Positions 1 through 8,906 of a stretch of DNA of 64,000 bases are shown piece by piece. The stretch lies in NCBI RefSeq assembly GCF_900489465.1, contig NZ_UEFQ01000013.1, positions 434,001-498,000 of the forward strand. Reading direction: 5' to 3'. Each line of letters starts with the position of its first letter. The stretch's first letter is position 1. This DNA is from Aequorivita sp. CIP111184. GTDB lineage: Bacteria > Bacteroidota > Bacteroidia > Flavobacteriales > Flavobacteriaceae. The notes beneath the pieces were generated by a model, which searched no databases, was not told the DNA's origin, and saw only the letters and a program-made list of their open reading frames with translations. Made by a program: the position numbers and the translations under genes.

Positions 1-2018
1 CGGGTATTCTGTTTGCTACTTCATTGGCTATGATGGTGAGTTTGATTGGTGGTTATTTGCATTTTTCCCTTTGGCTATTATTTCCAATTTTGGGTATTTT
101 AATGTTTAGTATTTCCTATCTCGCCATTTATGGGTTTCGTGCGTCACTAATTAGCTTTTCTGGGCTTTTGGCATTAGTACTCAGTTTTTCAAATGTTTCC
201 GGTGGAATGGAGCCCTACGAAAGAATGCTTCTTATTGGCATTGGCGGACTTTGGTATGCGGGACTTTCCATACTTAGGCATTTTATTTTTCCGAAAGCCC
301 CCACTGAATATTACCTGTCCAAAACATTAAAGCTTACATCAGATTATTTAAGAACCAGAGGTGAATTGGTTGCCGAAACCACTGACAGAACGGAGCTTTT
401 AAAAAAAATGCTAAATACGCAAACTGAACTTACTGCAACGCACGAAACCCTACGTGATATTTTGATTTCTAGCCGAACTGGCTCTGGAAAATCTGAATAT
501 GAAGGAAAGCGCATGTTGATATTTGTTCAATTGGTTGATATGCTGGAACTGGCAATGGCAAACCCGGTAAACTATTCGAAAACTGACGAGCTTTTTGCAG
601 AACAAACTGCACAACTGAAAGATTTTCAGGGTCTTCTTTTTGCGATGAGCAGCCGGCTGATTGCAATTTCGGCAAATCTCTCTACCCCCAAAAGACTTCG
701 AAATAGCACTAAAATTGAAGAATTTCAGGAAAGAATTAAACGAGAAATTACTGAATATACTTCTAAAAACGACAAAGGTTTTGATGAAAATTTGCTGATG
801 TTAAGAAATCTTTTCAAATATCAAAAGGAGCAAATAAAAAAGATTGAAAAAATTGAATGGCTTTTGAAAAATCCAGCACAGCGTGAAATTTCATTGCTGA
901 AAAAAGAAGATTCGCGAAGATTTTTAACCAAACAGAATTATGATTTTGAAGTTCTGGTTGAAAACTTCACCATGCGCTCCCCTATTTTCAAACATTCGCT
1001 GCGGCTGGGAGTGATGACAATGATTGGCTATGGCGTGGGTATGTTGTTTTCTGTACAAAATCCATATTGGATTTTACTCACGTTAATTGTAATAATGCGT
1101 CCAACTTTCGGCCTCACAAAAACACGTTCAAAAGAAAGAACTATTGGAACATTAATTGGCGGTGCGTTGGCGGTGGGTATAGTTTTAATTACACAAAACA
1201 CTACAGTTTATGGTATTTTGGCAATCGTTTCGCTTGTAATCGCGTTTTCTATGGTACAGCGAAATTACAAAGCTGCAGCCACTTTCATCACACTGAGTGT
1301 GGTTTTCATCTATGCGCTTTTGCGACCCGATATCTTCAACGTCATCCAATATCGAGTAACAGATACGCTCATTGGTGCAGGACTGGCAACTTTGGGTAAT
1401 TTATTGCTTTGGCCTGCTTGGGAAATTCAAGGAATGCAAAAAACGTTGCTGGGAACAATTCATGCAAATAGGATTTATTTGGAAGAAATTATTGGTTTCT
1501 ATAACAAAAAAGGAAACATACCTTCTCAATATAAAGTGGCACGAAAGAAAGCATTTTTAGAAATGTCTGACCTCAGCGCAGCTTTTCAGAGAATGACCCA
1601 AGAGCCAAAATCCAAACAGAAAAACTTAGATAAGTTTTATGAATTTGCAATGTTGAATCACACTTTTCTATCCTCACTGGCGTCACTTAGCACTTATATT
1701 TTGAATAACCCAACGACTCCCGCATCAGAAAACTTCAATAAGGTTTCGTCTAAAATTATTCAAAATCTTTTAGATGCTGAAAATGTATTAAAGCAAGGAA
1801 TTTCTTCAGAAGCTGAGCAAAATGACGCAGATTCCGAAGATATCTTTGAAGCTACTTTTGGAAAAAATATTGCTATCTATGATGAAATTCAAATAAAAAC
1901 TAAAGAAGAAGGTTTTCATTTAAAAATTGAAGAAGCACATTTGGTACGAGAACAATTGAAATGGTTACTGGCGATGAGCAAAAAAATAAAGAAGATTTCA
2001 AGAGAAACAAATTTTTAA
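1..2018 (+). CDS. FUSC family inner-membrane protein, 5' end outside window
   Basis: Partial gene: the frame is open from base 3, and the codons before the TTG at 24 already read as a membrane segment, so the true start lies upstream. At least 671 residues are visible. The layout is that of the YccS/YhfK-like FUSC family: an N-terminal membrane block, a charged helical cytoplasmic part (about residues 90-320 of the visible protein), a second membrane block from about 325 to 460 containing the typical RPTFGLTKTRSKERTIGTLI stretch, and a helical cytoplasmic tail. Members are putative efflux or aromatic acid exporter-like proteins; the substrate here cannot be told. It is followed 43 bases later by a small membrane protein on the same strand. 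Confidence 0.85.
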   Translation, partial: GILFATSLAMMVSLIGGYLHFSLWLLFPILGILMFSISYLAIYGFRASLISFSGLLALVLSFSNVSGGMEPYERMLLIGIGGLWYAGLSILRHFIFPKAPTEYYLSKTLKLTSDYLRTRGELVAETTDRTELLKKMLNTQTELTATHETLRDILISSRTGSGKSEYEGKRMLIFVQLVDMLELAMANPVNYSKTDELFAEQTAQLKDFQGLLFAMSSRLIAISANLSTPKRLRNSTKIEEFQERIKREITEYTSKNDKGFDENLLMLRNLFKYQKEQIKKIEKIEWLLKNPAQREISLLKKEDSRRFLTKQNYDFEVLVENFTMRSPIFKHSLRLGVMTMIGYGVGMLFSVQNPYWILLTLIVIMRPTFGLTKTRSKERTIGTLIGGALAVGIVLITQNTTVYGILAIVSLVIAFSMVQRNYKAAATFITLSVVFIYALLRPDIFNVIQYRVTDTLIGAGLATLGNLLLWPAWEIQGMQKTLLGTIHANRIYLEEIIGFYNKKGNIPSQYKVARKKAFLEMSDLSAAFQRMTQEPKSKQKNLDKFYEFAMLNHTFLSSLASLSTYILNNPTTPASENFNKVSSKIIQNLLDAENVLKQGISSEAEQNDADSEDIFEATFGKNIAIYDEIQIKTKEEGFHLKIEEAHLVREQLKWLLAMSKKIKKISRETNF

Positions 2019-2061
2019 ACTTATATCGCTTTATAATTATATTTACCCAAACTGTTTTTCA

Positions 2062-2559
2062 ATGCACAAAAACATTCGCCATCTTCAGCCTGTAGCAACT
2101 ATAAAAATAGTTTTTGCTATAATTCTCACCTTATTTTCAGTATATCTGTTTTTTGCAGGAACTATGTTTGGTGTCATCTTGCTTGGAGCGGCGCTTAAAT
2201 TATCACTTCGGGAAGGTTTTGAACTTAATTTGGAAGAAAAAAAGTATCGAAGCGTTTATTCAATTTTCGCGATAAACTTTGGCATCTGGAAGAAATTACC
2301 TGAGTTAGAATACATTTCTGTATTTAAGACAATTAAAAATAGCAGGGCACGCGTAATTACCGCTGAAGCAAACTTAGGTTTTGAAGTTTTTAAATTAAAC
2401 CTGTTCTACGGAAAAAACCGACATATTGAAGCTTATATTAGTGATGAAATTGACGATGCCTTTAATGTTGCTAAACATATTGCAACTGTTTTGGAACTTG
2501 ACATTCTGGATGCAACAAAACAAGAAAAAGAGTGGATAAATATTACTTCACACTCGTAA
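2062..2559 (+). CDS. Small membrane protein of unknown function
   Basis: 165 residues, ATG start. Two closely spaced hydrophobic segments at about residues 13-50 (IKIVFAIILTLFSVYLFFAG and then FGVILLGAALKLSL) form a hairpin, followed by a soluble mixed alpha/beta part of about 110 residues with many aromatic and charged positions. The family is not recognised; the shape (two-helix anchor plus PH-like soluble part) is shared by many small flavobacterial membrane proteins. The 3' end overlaps the convergent GreA-like gene by 17 bases, so no separate terminator is possible between them. Confidence 0.75.
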   Translation: MHKNIRHLQPVATIKIVFAIILTLFSVYLFFAGTMFGVILLGAALKLSLREGFELNLEEKKYRSVYSIFAINFGIWKKLPELEYISVFKTIKNSRARVITAEANLGFEVFKLNLFYGKNRHIEAYISDEIDDAFNVAKHIATVLELDILDATKQEKEWINITSHS

Positions 2560-3001
2560 TTTTATAGACATTTCCATTTAGATTGAACTCATCACCCTTT
2601 TTCTTTCCAGAAATAAGCAGACCTACTGGTGAATTTAAAGCAACGCATAGATAATCAGTTTTTCCGATGGAAACCGTACCAATGGAAAGACTGATAAAAT
2701 AAGTAAACCTATCTGTATAAACCAAACTGCCCAAACGTGCATAATCTGAAGTTGCTTTCACATCAATTTTTTTGAGAAGAGGTACTATTTTTTCAATCTC
2801 TTGCAATTGCTTTCCAGCATTTTCGCGGTCTATCTGAAGCATAGCACGGCCAGTTTCGTGCTTGTCACCACTACTACTTTTAGACTCTTCAAGCAAAGAT
2901 TCCTCAATACCAGTAATGGTCTGTTTAATTTTGGAATAACGGTTGTCAACCTGTTTTTGACAGTGTTGCAGCAATTCAGTTTTAAGTTCTACTGCGGTCA
3001 T
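2543..3001 (-). CDS. GreA/GreB-like protein (often misnamed 3-oxoacyl-ACP synthase)
   Basis: 152 residues. The N-terminal half is a helical, charged segment that could form a coiled coil and carries GDKHETGRAM, a signature of a Bacteroidota family that databases often label 3-oxoacyl-ACP synthase although it has no ketosynthase residues. The C-terminal end, SPVGLLISGKKKGDEF, resembles the FKBP-like C-terminal domain of transcript cleavage factors GreA/GreB (SPLGKALLGKKVGD type). A role near RNA polymerase is therefore more plausible than lipid synthesis, but this is inference. Its ATG overlaps the stop of the upstream transglycosylase gene by 4 bases, so the two are translationally coupled. 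Confidence 0.7.
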   Translation of the reverse strand: MTAVELKTELLQHCQKQVDNRYSKIKQTITGIEESLLEESKSSSGDKHETGRAMLQIDRENAGKQLQEIEKIVPLLKKIDVKATSDYARLGSLVYTDRFTYFISLSIGTVSIGKTDYLCVALNSPVGLLISGKKKGDEFNLNGNVYKITSVK

Positions 3002-3711
3002 TTTTTCTTTTTCTTTTTAACTTCTTTTGGCTCTTGTTTTTCCAATGTAAAGGGCCCATAATAACGCATTTGGCGAACTATCCATTGTGTTCTTCTTGCT
3101 ACATAAGATCCCGGCGGATTGGCTTTATAGCGCTGCGGACTCGGTAAAATGGCCGCTATTGCTGCAGCATTTTCTGCCCGTAAATTTTTTGCAGATTTTT
3201 TAAACCAATATTGTGAAGCGGCTTCGGCACCAAAAACGCCATTACCCATTTCTATACTATTTAAATATACTTCCAAAATACGTTCTTTGCTCCAAAGTGT
3301 TTCAATTAAAAGAGTGAAATACGCCTCCATTCCCTTTCGAAACCACGTTCTTCCCGGCCATAAAAAAGCATTTTTAGCTGTTTGTTGTGAAATGGTGCTT
3401 CCACCCCGGAGTTTTTTTCCTTTTTCGTTGTTTTCCAAAGCCTTTTCAATGGCTTCGCGATCAAACCCGCTATGGCTTAAAAAAGTTTGATCTTCGGCAC
3501 AGATAACCGCCAACTGTAAGTACGGAGAAATTTCTTCAATAGGCACCCAATCGTGTCGTGTTTCGTATTTTTCATCTCCCTCAATAGAACGGATGGCCAT
3601 CAAGGGCGTATAAGGAACGGGAACAAATTTGTAAATAAGCACCCAAAGCACTGTGAGACCAATAAACCAAAGAAATAGTTTTAAAAGAAATTTGAATAGT
3701 TTTTTAATCAT
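2998..3711 (-). CDS. mtgA: Monofunctional biosynthetic peptidoglycan transglycosylase
   Basis: 237 residues. One N-terminal membrane anchor (about residues 8-30) is followed by a GT51 domain. Visible GT51 motifs: catalytic Glu73 in AEDQTFLSHSG, RGGSTISQQ at 102-110, RKGMEAYFTLLIE with the second conserved Glu136, and KERILEVYLN at 142-151. There is no transpeptidase domain, which separates it from class A PBPs. It polymerises lipid II into glycan strands at the outer face of the inner membrane. The C-terminus ends in a run of lysines. It overlaps the FAD oxidoreductase gene upstream by 8 bases and the GreA-like gene downstream by 4, forming a tight three-gene operon. Confidence 0.93.
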   Translation of the reverse strand: MIKKLFKFLLKLFLWFIGLTVLWVLIYKFVPVPYTPLMAIRSIEGDEKYETRHDWVPIEEISPYLQLAVICAEDQTFLSHSGFDREAIEKALENNEKGKKLRGGSTISQQTAKNAFLWPGRTWFRKGMEAYFTLLIETLWSKERILEVYLNSIEMGNGVFGAEAASQYWFKKSAKNLRAENAAAIAAILPSPQRYKANPPGSYVARRTQWIVRQMRYYGPFTLEKQEPKEVKKKKKK

Positions 3712-4843
3712 ATAAAGCCGCTAATTGTTTCCCGATTGAACTGCCAATGGCAACGCCCATCCCACCTAATCTGACGCCACAAAAAATATTTTTTGACACC
3801 GTTTTCAGAATTGGTTTTTTTTGATTTCCCATTCCCATTATGCCGCTCCAGCGTTGGTCGATTTCAAAAGATTGGTTTGGTAAAATTACGGTTTTAAGTA
3901 ATTCCTCCAACTTGTTTTGAACTAATTGTGTTAGTTCCATTTCGGTGGTTTCTTCAGTTTTAAAATTGAGGTTGCGGCCACCGCCAAATAGAATTCTGTT
4001 TTCAATATTTCTGAAATAATAATATCCTTTGTCAAGATGAAACGTTCCTCTTATTTGAAGATTTTCAATAGGTTTGGTTACTAAAACTTGTGCTCTAGCT
4101 GGTTTCACGTCTTCATCTAAAAATTGTTTTGCAAAACCATTTGTGGCGATAAAAACTTTTTTCACAGATATGTCACACTGAGCTTGTCGAAGTGTTTCCG
4201 ATGAATTTAGTTGAAGCAAAACAGAATTACCATCATCAGAGATATTTGTGATTTCTGATGAATTCATTATTAAAATGTTTTCTTTCGAAGTTTTTTGGAT
4301 AAGACCGAGCATCATTTTTCCAGTGTCAATTTGACCTTCAAACCTGCTATAAATTAATTTTTGTTGAATGTTTTTAAACCCGAAATGATTCTCTTTTTCT
4401 GAAAATACTTCAGCTTTGAAAATAGGTTTCAACAATTCATTTATAAAACTGATTTTTGACTTGCAGGTTTCAAAAAGCGCTGCATCTTCTTTAGTAAAAA
4501 GTTCGTAACCACCGTATTCTTTGTAATCAAGCTGTTGATCTCCCAAAGTATTTCGGAGTAATTTTAAACCTTCAACTCTGTTTTTTACAAGTTGGATAAC
4601 TTCTTCTTCGGAATGGTTTTTTAGATCATCCAATATTTCAGAAATACTTCCAAAACACGCAAATCCCGCATTTTTGGTACTTGCTCCACTGGGAAGCATG
4701 CCGCGCTCAAAAACCACAATTTTACTTTTTGGATGTTTTTTCCGAAGTGAAAGGGCACAGTTCAAACCAACAATTCCGCTGCCTATTACAGCGAAATCGA
4801 TGTTTGAGAGCCAAGTTTTATGTTCCCAAAAACTTAAATTCAT
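3704..4843 (-). CDS. FAD-dependent oxidoreductase, DAO (glycine/D-amino acid oxidase) family
   Basis: 379 residues. The N-terminus has a Rossmann dinucleotide-binding motif, VIGSGIVGLNCALSLRKK, ending in an acidic residue (FERG) that would bind the FAD ribose, and the ATKNAGF-like segment SGASTKNAGFACFG characteristic of the DAO fold. The C-terminal region (RWSGIMGMGNQKKPIL, then GVRLGGMGVAIGSS) matches the second FAD-contacting part of that family. No signal peptide, so cytoplasmic. The substrate is not predictable; relatives oxidise amino or imino acids. First gene of the overlapping set with mtgA and the GreA-like gene. Confidence 0.85.
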   Translation of the reverse strand: MNLSFWEHKTWLSNIDFAVIGSGIVGLNCALSLRKKHPKSKIVVFERGMLPSGASTKNAGFACFGSISEILDDLKNHSEEEVIQLVKNRVEGLKLLRNTLGDQQLDYKEYGGYELFTKEDAALFETCKSKISFINELLKPIFKAEVFSEKENHFGFKNIQQKLIYSRFEGQIDTGKMMLGLIQKTSKENILIMNSSEITNISDDGNSVLLQLNSSETLRQAQCDISVKKVFIATNGFAKQFLDEDVKPARAQVLVTKPIENLQIRGTFHLDKGYYYFRNIENRILFGGGRNLNFKTEETTEMELTQLVQNKLEELLKTVILPNQSFEIDQRWSGIMGMGNQKKPILKTVSKNIFCGVRLGGMGVAIGSSIGKQLAALYD

Positions 4844-4883
4844 TTTAAAAGAAATTATAGGTCAATATATAAATTACAAAACC

Positions 4884-4933
4884 AAAAAAGCACCAAGTTC
4901 CAAAAAATTATTCTTTGGAAATTGGTGCTTTTA
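4884..4933 (-). terminator. Terminator of the fabH-accB-accC operon
   Basis: Inverted repeat with arms AAAAGCACCAAxTTCCAAA and its complement around an AT-rich loop, followed on the minus strand by a T run. It lies just after accC and before the FAD oxidoreductase gene. Because both flanks are A/T runs it may work in both directions. Confidence 0.8.
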
Positions 4934-4951
4934 ATTTAATATTTAGATGAA

Positions 4952-6304
4952 CTATTCTTCCTCAGGTTCGTTCATTTTAAAGGTGTTCATAAACGCTGTG
5001 GTGTAATTTCCAGCTACATAATCCGGCTCGTCCATCAACTGACGGTGAAAAGGAATTGTTGTTTTTATACCTTCAATAACGAACTCGTCCAAAGCACGCT
5101 TCATTTTGCTAATGGCTTCTTCGCGGGTTTGTGCGGTTGTAATTAGTTTCGCAATCATAGAATCATAATTCGGCGGAATAGTGTATCCTGCATAAACGTG
5201 GGTGTCCAAACGAACTCCATGTCCTCCCGGCGCGTGTAGCACGGTAATTTTACCTGGCGAAGGGCGAAAGTCGTTATACGGATCTTCTGCGTTTATTCTG
5301 CATTCTATTGCGTGTAGTTGTGGTGTGTAGTTCTTTCCTGAAATTGGAACACCAGCCGCAACTAAAATTTGCTCACGTATAAGATCGTAATCAATTACCT
5401 GTTCAGTAATTGGATGTTCAACTTGAATACGAGTATTCATTTCCATAAAATAAAAATTCCGGTGTTTGTCCACCAAAAATTCAATTGTTCCAGCACCTTC
5501 GTATTTAATAAATTCAGCAGCTTTTACAGCAGCTAACCCCATATCGTTCCGAAGTTTTTTCGTCATAAAAGGGCTTGGAGTTTCTTCAGTAAGCTTTTGG
5601 TGACGACGCTGAATGGAACAATCGCGTTCACTTAAATGGCAAGCTCTTCCAGTGCTATCGCCCACAATTTGGATTTCAATATGGCGTGGCTCTTCAATGA
5701 GTTTTTCCATATACATTCCATCATTTCCGAAGGCTGCAGAAGCTTCTTGACGGGCGCTATCCCAGGCTTTTTTAAGTTCATCTTTTTTCCAAACAGCGCG
5801 CATTCCTTTTCCTCCACCACCTGCGGTTGCTTTCAACATTACAGGATAGCCAACTTCTTCAGCCAATTTCTCGCATTTTTCGAAGGATTCTATAATGCCC
5901 TCGCTTCCGGGAACGGTTGGCACTCCAGCGGCTCTCATTGTGGCTTTTGCAGAAGCTTTATCGCCCATGCGCTCAATCATTTCAGGAGAAGCGCCTATAA
6001 ATTTAATGCCGTGCTCTTGACAAATTTTTGAGAATTTGGCGTTTTCTGAAAGAAATCCGTAGCCAGGGTGAATTGCGTCTGCATTAGTAATTTCTGCAGC
6101 GGCAATAATGTTTGACATTTTTAGGTAACTCAAGTTACTTGGCGGTGGTCCAATACAAACGGCTTCATCTGCAAAACGAACGTGAAGACTTTCTTCATCG
6201 GCTTTTGAATATACAGCTACGGTTTTAATGCCCATTTCTTTGCAGGTGCGAATAATTCGCAGTGCTATTTCGCCCCTATTTGCAATCAATATCTTTTTAA
6301 ACAT
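4952..6304 (-). CDS. accC: Acetyl-CoA carboxylase, biotin carboxylase subunit
   Basis: 450 residues, the usual length. It carries out the ATP-dependent carboxylation of the biotin on AccB, the first half of malonyl-CoA synthesis. It begins [20 protein letters not shown], the typical biotin-carboxylase N-terminus. The ATP-grasp glycine-rich loop [12 protein letters not shown] and the metal/bicarbonate site [16 protein letters not shown] are present, followed by the C-terminal domain with [16 protein letters not shown]. It lies 78 bases downstream of accB in the order fabH-accB-accC and ends the operon at a strong hairpin. Confidence 0.97.
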   Translation of the reverse strand: MFKKILIANRGEIALRIIRTCKEMGIKTVAVYSKADEESLHVRFADEAVCIGPPPSNLSYLKMSNIIAAAEITNADAIHPGYGFLSENAKFSKICQEHGIKFIGASPEMIERMGDKASAKATMRAAGVPTVPGSEGIIESFEKCEKLAEEVGYPVMLKATAGGGGKGMRAVWKKDELKKAWDSARQEASAAFGNDGMYMEKLIEEPRHIEIQIVGDSTGRACHLSERDCSIQRRHQKLTEETPSPFMTKKLRNDMGLAAVKAAEFIKYEGAGTIEFLVDKHRNFYFMEMNTRIQVEHPITEQVIDYDLIREQILVAAGVPISGKNYTPQLHAIECRINAEDPYNDFRPSPGKITVLHAPGGHGVRLDTHVYAGYTIPPNYDSMIAKLITTAQTREEAISKMKRALDEFVIEGIKTTIPFHRQLMDEPDYVAGNYTTAFMNTFKMNEPEEE

Positions 6305-6382
6305 AACTTTTCTGAAATATCAAAAAGCAAATTTCAAAATCCAAATATTTTGGATTCTTAAATTTGTTATTTGGGGTTTATA

Positions 6383-6871
6383 TTAAGATGGATCTACTAA
6401 GAATAACGGTTGGTCAAATTCTACAGGAGAAGAGTCGTCAACCAAAACTTTAACAATTTTTCCAGAAATTTCACTTTCAATTTCGTTGAAAAGTTTCATT
6501 GCCTCAATCACACAAAGTACATCGCCTGTATTTATATGGTCTCCAACTTCAACAAAGATAGGTTTATCTGGGGAAGGTTTTCTGTAAAAGGTACCGATAA
6601 TTGGTGACTTTATTGTTATCAATTTAGAATCTGCTGCATCAGAAGCAGCTTCAGCTGAGGGAGCGGATTGCTGAGGAGCACCAGTTTGTGGTTGCATTTG
6701 CATCTGCGGTTGTGACATTGCAGGTATTTGCTGAATGTATGTTGTTTCTCCTCTACCATCTTCAGAACCTGTTCTGATGGTGATTTTTATGTCGTCTGTT
6801 TCAAGTTTTACTTCACTGGCACCACTTTTTGCCACAAACTTGATCAAGTTTTGAATGTCTTTTAAGTCCAT
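6383..6871 (-). CDS. accB: Acetyl-CoA carboxylase, biotin carboxyl carrier protein
   Basis: 162 residues. Three parts are visible: an N-terminal domain (1-50), a flexible linker rich in Met, Gln, Pro and Ala (51-80), and a C-terminal biotinyl domain with the biotinylation motif EAMKLFNEI, the modified lysine being Lys126. The protein carries carboxybiotin between AccC and the carboxyltransferase AccAD (not in this window). It sits 35 bases after fabH and 78 before accC, co-directional, so one transcript is likely. Confidence 0.97.
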   Translation of the reverse strand: MDLKDIQNLIKFVAKSGASEVKLETDDIKITIRTGSEDGRGETTYIQQIPAMSQPQMQMQPQTGAPQQSAPSAEAASDAADSKLITIKSPIIGTFYRKPSPDKPIFVEVGDHINTGDVLCVIEAMKLFNEIESEISGKIVKVLVDDSSPVEFDQPLFLVDPS

Positions 6872-6906
6872 ATTACACGTATTAATCTTTTGAGTTGGTT
6901 AAAAAA

Positions 6907-7905
6907 TTATTTTGAATCGTAGGCCCATTTCAAATAAATGGCGCCCCAAGTAAAGCCTCCACCGAAGGAAGCAAATATCAAGTTATCTCCTTTTTTAAGT
7001 TGTTTTTCATAATCAGCCAAACACAGCGGTAATGTTGCAGAAGTAGTATTGCCGTATTTGTGTATGTTCATCATTACTTTTTCCTCGGGAAGTTTCATTC
7101 GAGAGGCTGCCGCATCTATAATACGTTTATTTGCTTGATGCGGTACAAGCCAATTTACATCTTCACTTGTTAATTGGTTTCTCTTCATCACTTTTTCGCA
7201 CACATCAGCCATATTGGAAACTGCGAATTTGAAAACCGTTTTCCCTTCCTGAAAAACGTAGTGTTGTTTATTTGTAACTGTTTCAATTGATGCGGGAAGT
7301 AAAGATCCGCCTGCATCAATTTTTAAGAAAGGTCTTCCAATACCGTCAGTGCGTAAATATTCATCTTTTACACCTAAGCCTTCGGTATTTGGTTCAAATA
7401 AAACAGCACCGCCCCCGTCACCAAAAATAATGCAGGTAGTTCTGTCTGTATAGTCAATTATGGACGACATTTTATCTGCGCCAATAAGAAGTACTTTTTT
7501 ATATTTTCCGGATTCAATATACCGAGCTGCAGTGGACATTCCGAAAAGAAAACTGGAACAGGCTGCAACTAAATCATATGAAAATGCATTTACGGCTCCT
7601 ATTTGTGTAGCAACATAAACTCCAGTTGCTGCAACTGGCATATCTGGCGTTGCTGTGGCCATAATTACCATATCAATTTCAGCAGGGTCTGTGTTGCTTT
7701 TTTGAAGAAGATCTTTGGCTGCTTGAATAGCAAGATAGGAGGTGCCTTTGTCTTTATCTTTTAGTATTCTCCTTTCTTTAATTCCGGTTCTTGTGGTAAT
7801 CCACTCATCGTTGGTATCTACCATTGTTTCCAGAACTTTGTTCGAGAGAACGTAATCTGGAACGTAACTCCCTACAGCGGTAATAGCTGCCGTGATAGTA
7901 TTCAT
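6907..7905 (-). CDS. fabH: Beta-ketoacyl-ACP synthase III
   Basis: 332 residues, full length. It condenses an acyl-CoA starter with malonyl-ACP to begin fatty acid chains; branched starters are common in this phylum. The Cys-His-Asn triad is visible: Cys116 in VAACSSF, His256 in VPHQANKRI, Asn286 in YGNTTSAT. It is placed before accB and accC, so the operon holds the initiating enzyme plus half of acetyl-CoA carboxylase. A separate promoter precedes it just after the rpmF terminator. plsX, which sits between rpmF and fabH in E. coli, is absent here. Confidence 0.96.
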   Translation of the reverse strand: MNTITAAITAVGSYVPDYVLSNKVLETMVDTNDEWITTRTGIKERRILKDKDKGTSYLAIQAAKDLLQKSNTDPAEIDMVIMATATPDMPVAATGVYVATQIGAVNAFSYDLVAACSSFLFGMSTAARYIESGKYKKVLLIGADKMSSIIDYTDRTTCIIFGDGGGAVLFEPNTEGLGVKDEYLRTDGIGRPFLKIDAGGSLLPASIETVTNKQHYVFQEGKTVFKFAVSNMADVCEKVMKRNQLTSEDVNWLVPHQANKRIIDAAASRMKLPEEKVMMNIHKYGNTTSATLPLCLADYEKQLKKGDNLIFASFGGGFTWGAIYLKWAYDSK

Positions 7906-8013
7906 AAAGCTGAATTAAAATTCACAAAAAAGACCAAAAATCTTTTAAAAAGAGTGAAAATTACTAAATTTTACTTGAAATTCGGCACTAAATAAGTTGT
8001 TTTTGACTTTTTT

Positions 8014-8021
8014 CAAAGTTA
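8014..8021 (-). promoter_or_regulatory. -7 box of the fabH promoter
   Basis: TAACTTTG on the minus strand, an exact match to the Bacteroidota -7 consensus TAnnTTTG. It directly adjoins the T-run of the rpmF terminator and lies about 110 bases before fabH, which suggests that fabH-accBC are transcribed separately from yceD-rpmF. Confidence 0.6.
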
Positions 8022-8057
8022 AAAACAAAAAAACCCTCACGTTGCGGTGAGAGTTTT
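8021..8057 (-). terminator. Terminator after rpmF
   Basis: Minus-strand hairpin AAAACTCTCAC / GTGAGGGTTTT with a six-base loop and a following T-rich run. It lies between rpmF and fabH and so separates the two transcripts. Confidence 0.85.
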
Positions 8058-8075
8058 GCATTAAAATATATACGA

Positions 8076-8273
8076 TTATGCTTCTACTTGTTCAGTAGCA
8101 TCAATCACAACTTGACCACGGTAGTACATTTTACCTTCGTGCCAGTGTGCTCTGTGGAAAAGATGCGACTCACCCGTTGTTGGATCTATTGCGATTGTAG
8201 GGGCAGTAGCTTTGTAATGCGTTCTTCTCTTATCTCTTCTTGTTTTCGAGATTTTTCTCTTTGGATGTGCCAT
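8076..8273 (-). CDS. rpmF: 50S ribosomal protein L32
   Basis: 65 residues, starting [19 protein letters not shown], the classic L32 N-terminus with very basic residues. The zinc-binding cysteine pairs seen in some L32 proteins are missing, so this is a zinc-independent (C-) type. It is a structural protein of the large ribosomal subunit near the peptidyl transferase centre. It lies 9 bases downstream of yceD, the near-universal yceD-rpmF pairing. Confidence 0.97.
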   Translation of the reverse strand: MAHPKRKISKTRRDKRRTHYKATAPTIAIDPTTGESHLFHRAHWHEGKMYYRGQVVIDATEQVEA

Positions 8274-8282
8274 TGCTATTTA

Positions 8283-8825
8283 TTATTTATCCGTTAATAG
8301 TTTTTTTAATGAATCCCATCGGGGATCTGTTTTATCGTCTTCGGGCGCTTCTTCGTCTATCGCCTTCGGACTTAACTCTTCAAGTTTGTCGAGTATATCA
8401 CTTTTTAATGTGCCGTCTTTTACTCCGGGATGAATTCTTCGTGAAGGCATAGCCAATACAATGGATTCATATATATATTGCTGAATGTTCACTTCATAAC
8501 TTCCGTGGGGCAGAATGAGTAAATCTTCATTTTCATCATTATACTCCTCACCGAATTTAACTACAAATTTATACGTTCCTGCAATCACTTGATTAAAGGG
8601 TTCATTTGTAATATCACACGCAACGTTTACGGTTCCATCAAATGTTAACGTAACCTCAAGCAATGTGCTCATTTTTTCCAGCAATACATCGAGATTAATG
8701 GCAGCGTCATTAAATTCGTCATACTCAAAATGCTCAAAGAACGCTTTTTTTAATTCAAAGTTAAACTGGTGTTTGCCTAATTTCAACCCTACAAAAGGGA
8801 TTGTAAACTCTTTCAAATCCTTCAT
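8283..8825 (-). CDS. YceD/DUF177 family protein
   Basis: 180 residues from the ATG at 8825; a GTG six bases earlier is an alternative. DUF177/YceD proteins are coded with rpmF in most bacteria and are linked to 23S rRNA accumulation in plants and E. coli. Visible family traits are the central VACDITNEPF segment (usually CxRCLE, with a cysteine) and the acidic C-terminal half ending in DPRWDSLKKL, the conserved DPR.. motif of the family. The first gene of the yceD-rpmF operon; an upstream promoter and a small leader hairpin are listed separately. Confidence 0.88.
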   Translation of the reverse strand: MKDLKEFTIPFVGLKLGKHQFNFELKKAFFEHFEYDEFNDAAINLDVLLEKMSTLLEVTLTFDGTVNVACDITNEPFNQVIAGTYKFVVKFGEEYNDENEDLLILPHGSYEVNIQQYIYESIVLAMPSRRIHPGVKDGTLKSDILDKLEELSPKAIDEEAPEDDKTDPRWDSLKKLLTDK

Positions 8826-8849
8826 TTCCACACCTATTTAAGACCTTAA

Positions 8850-8863
8850 CCTTACGGATAAGG
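8850..8863 (-). promoter_or_regulatory. Small hairpin in the yceD-rpmF leader
   Basis: CCTTA-tccg-TAAGG on the minus strand, between the -7 box and yceD. It lies in the leader of a ribosomal-protein operon and could be regulatory, but it is only five base pairs and could be chance. Confidence 0.3.
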
Positions 8864-8869
8864 CGGGTG

Positions 8870-8877
8870 CAAAGATA
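8870..8877 (-). promoter_or_regulatory. -7 box of the yceD-rpmF promoter
   Basis: TATCTTTG followed by CACC on the minus strand, exact TAnnTTTG match, about 45 bases before yceD. Confidence 0.65.
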
Positions 8878-8906
8878 AAAAATTATTTGAATAGCAATTG
8901 GTTTTT

